A stretch of DNA of 8,240 nucleotides from Campylobacterota bacterium (GTDB taxonomy: Bacteria; Campylobacterota; Campylobacteria; Campylobacterales; SZUA-545): contig JAUPLZ010000234.1 of the NCBI GenBank assembly GCA_030836705.1, positions 1 through 8,240 of the forward strand, written 5' to 3'. Both the position numbers and the translations under genes were made by a program. This document shows positions 7,082 through 8,240 of the stretch, piece by piece. The stretch's first letter is position 1, and each line of letters opens with the position of its first letter. The notes under the pieces were generated by a model. The model made no database searches. It saw only the letters and a list, made by a program, of their open reading frames with translations, and was not told the origin of the DNA.

Positions 7082-8240
7082 CTATTTAAGCAATCTGTTA
7101 ATAATATTAAACGCCGCAACTCTTCCATCTCTTGCGGCAGTCACTGCAAGATCAGCACCTCTGATACAATCGCCTCCTGCATAAACAAGATTTAAAGAAG
7201 TTTCGCAATTGCTACCAACTTCAAATCCGCCCCATTTGTCTAATTTAATGCCGCTTCCTTTTAAAAACTCTTTTTCTTGGTGCGAAAAACCAAGTGACAT
7301 TATAATAAGGTCAGCTTCTACATCAAACTCAGAGCCATCAACTTCAATGGTTTTTTGCCTTCCGCTTGAATCCTTCTCGGCAAGTAGCATTTTTACAAAA
7401 GTAACACTAGTAGCTTTTTCATTTTTCACATTTATAGCTTTTGGGGATGCCAAAAATATAAATTCAACACCTTCTTCGTTTGCATTAATAAACTCTTTTT
7501 TGCTTCCTGGCATATTTGCCTCATCTCTTCTATAAATGCATTTTACGCTTCTTGCGCCTTCTCTTAACGATGTTCTAACGCAATCCATAGCAGTATCTCC
7601 GCCACCAATCACAAGAACGCTTTTGCCTTTTATATCATTTAAAGTGGCTTCTTTAAATTTAAAAAGCTTACTTTGCACATCTCTTAAAAAATCTATCGCA
7701 TTCACAACATTAGATGTATTTTCGTTTTTTAATCCCAAAGAATTTGATCTAGAGGCTCCAACACCTATAAAAACAGCATCGTAATCTTTTTTTATGGATT
7801 CAAATGAAATATCTTTTCCTATTTCACAATTTAATCTTAAATCTAGCCCTGCTTTTTTTAATATCTCAAATCTTTTTTGAACAACCTCTTTTTCAAGCTT
7901 GAATCCTGGAATTCCCCAAGTCAAAAGACCGCCGGCAACCGAATCTTTTTCAAACATAACTACTTTTATTCCAGCTCTTAATAAAAAATTTGCAGCACTA
8001 AAGCCAGCAGGTCCAGAGCCTATAACGGCAACTTTTTTATCAGATGTAACTCCCGGAAAATCCAATTCAAATCCAGCCTCAAATCCTCTCTCTGTGATTG
8101 CTGTCTCTATCGAGCCTATCGTTATGGCGCCATATCCGTCTTCATTAAGCGTACATGCTCCTTCACAGAGTTTGTCTTGAGGACAAATTCTCCCAAGAAT
8201 TTCCGGAAAAGGAGAGCTTTCGTTTGATATTTTAAACGAA
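7082..8240 (-). CDS. gltD: Glutamate synthase small (beta) subunit GltD, 5' end cut by the window edge
   Basis: The FAD- and NAD(P)H-binding subunit of glutamate synthase, which passes electrons from NAD(P)H to GltB so that glutamine and 2-oxoglutarate become two glutamates. The frame is open to the right edge and gives 385 residues; about 70-90 N-terminal residues are missing, including the first cysteine motif. Counting from the first full codon (8239-8237), the fragment shows RICPQDKLCEGACTLN (17-32) with C19, C25 and C29 for Fe-S binding, the FAD loop VIGSGPAG (72-79), the NAD(P)H loop VIGGGDTAMD (210-219) with YRRDE behind it, and the C-terminal FAD motif YAGGDCIRGADLAVTA (353-368). A TTG at 8065 is internal and not the real start. 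The neighbour beyond the edge is probably gltB (inference). Related NfnB/PreT-type oxidoreductases are possible, but CPQDKLCEGACTLN favours GltD. Confidence 0.94.
   Translation of the reverse strand, partial: SFKISNESSPFPEILGRICPQDKLCEGACTLNEDGYGAITIGSIETAITERGFEAGFELDFPGVTSDKKVAVIGSGPAGFSAANFLLRAGIKVVMFEKDSVAGGLLTWGIPGFKLEKEVVQKRFEILKKAGLDLRLNCEIGKDISFESIKKDYDAVFIGVGASRSNSLGLKNENTSNVVNAIDFLRDVQSKLFKFKEATLNDIKGKSVLVIGGGDTAMDCVRTSLREGARSVKCIYRRDEANMPGSKKEFINANEEGVEFIFLASPKAINVKNEKATSVTFVKMLLAEKDSSGRQKTIEVDGSEFDVEADLIIMSLGFSHQEKEFLKGSGIKLDKWGGFEVGSNCETSLNLVYAGGDCIRGADLAVTAARDGRVAAFNIINRLLK

Noticed and set aside
7082..8065. gltD starting at TTG 8065 as a complete 327-residue oxidoreductase
   Set aside because: The same frame continues upstream to the edge with the GltD-type cysteine motif, so the TTG is an internal leucine.

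Overview
The window is AT-rich and densely packed. Nine protein genes, all on the minus strand, fill about 99% of it, with no gap longer than 11 nt between neighbours. The protein families, the AT-rich codon use and the gene order point to a Campylobacterota (epsilonproteobacterial) chromosome. The block monophosphatase-accD-rlmH-dksA-membrane protein-dus matches, from memory, Campylobacter jejuni Cj0128c to Cj0123c. Protein style suggests a free-living Sulfurimonas-like or related genus, but I cannot fix the genus without a search.

In the direction of transcription (high to low coordinates) the order is: gltD, cut by the right edge (glutamate synthase small subunit); an inositol-monophosphatase-family phosphatase; accD (acetyl-CoA carboxyltransferase beta); rlmH (23S rRNA pseudouridine methyltransferase); a short dksA-like regulator; a two-helix membrane protein of unknown function; a DusB-like tRNA-dihydrouridine synthase; a PepD-like M20 dipeptidase; and a PIN-PhoH fusion ATPase. 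The last gene ends 74 nt from the left edge, and that remainder shows no supportable gene or strong terminator.

Neighbouring genes overlap by 1 to 4 nt or are separated by 2 to 11 nt, so the window reads as one long transcription unit whose promoter lies beyond the right edge, probably at or before gltB/gltD. Clear Shine-Dalgarno sequences precede only accD, dksA and the membrane protein. The other starts rely on overlap or closeness to the preceding stop, and two use GTG (PhoH) or TTG (rlmH).

The functions are mixed but growth-related: nitrogen assimilation, the committed step of fatty-acid synthesis, ribosome and tRNA modification, a ppGpp-linked transcription factor, peptide turnover and a probable RNA-processing ATPase. 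I see no CRISPR array, mobile element, RNA gene, prophage or defence system. This is an ordinary conserved core region. The least understood items are the membrane protein and the PIN-PhoH protein.
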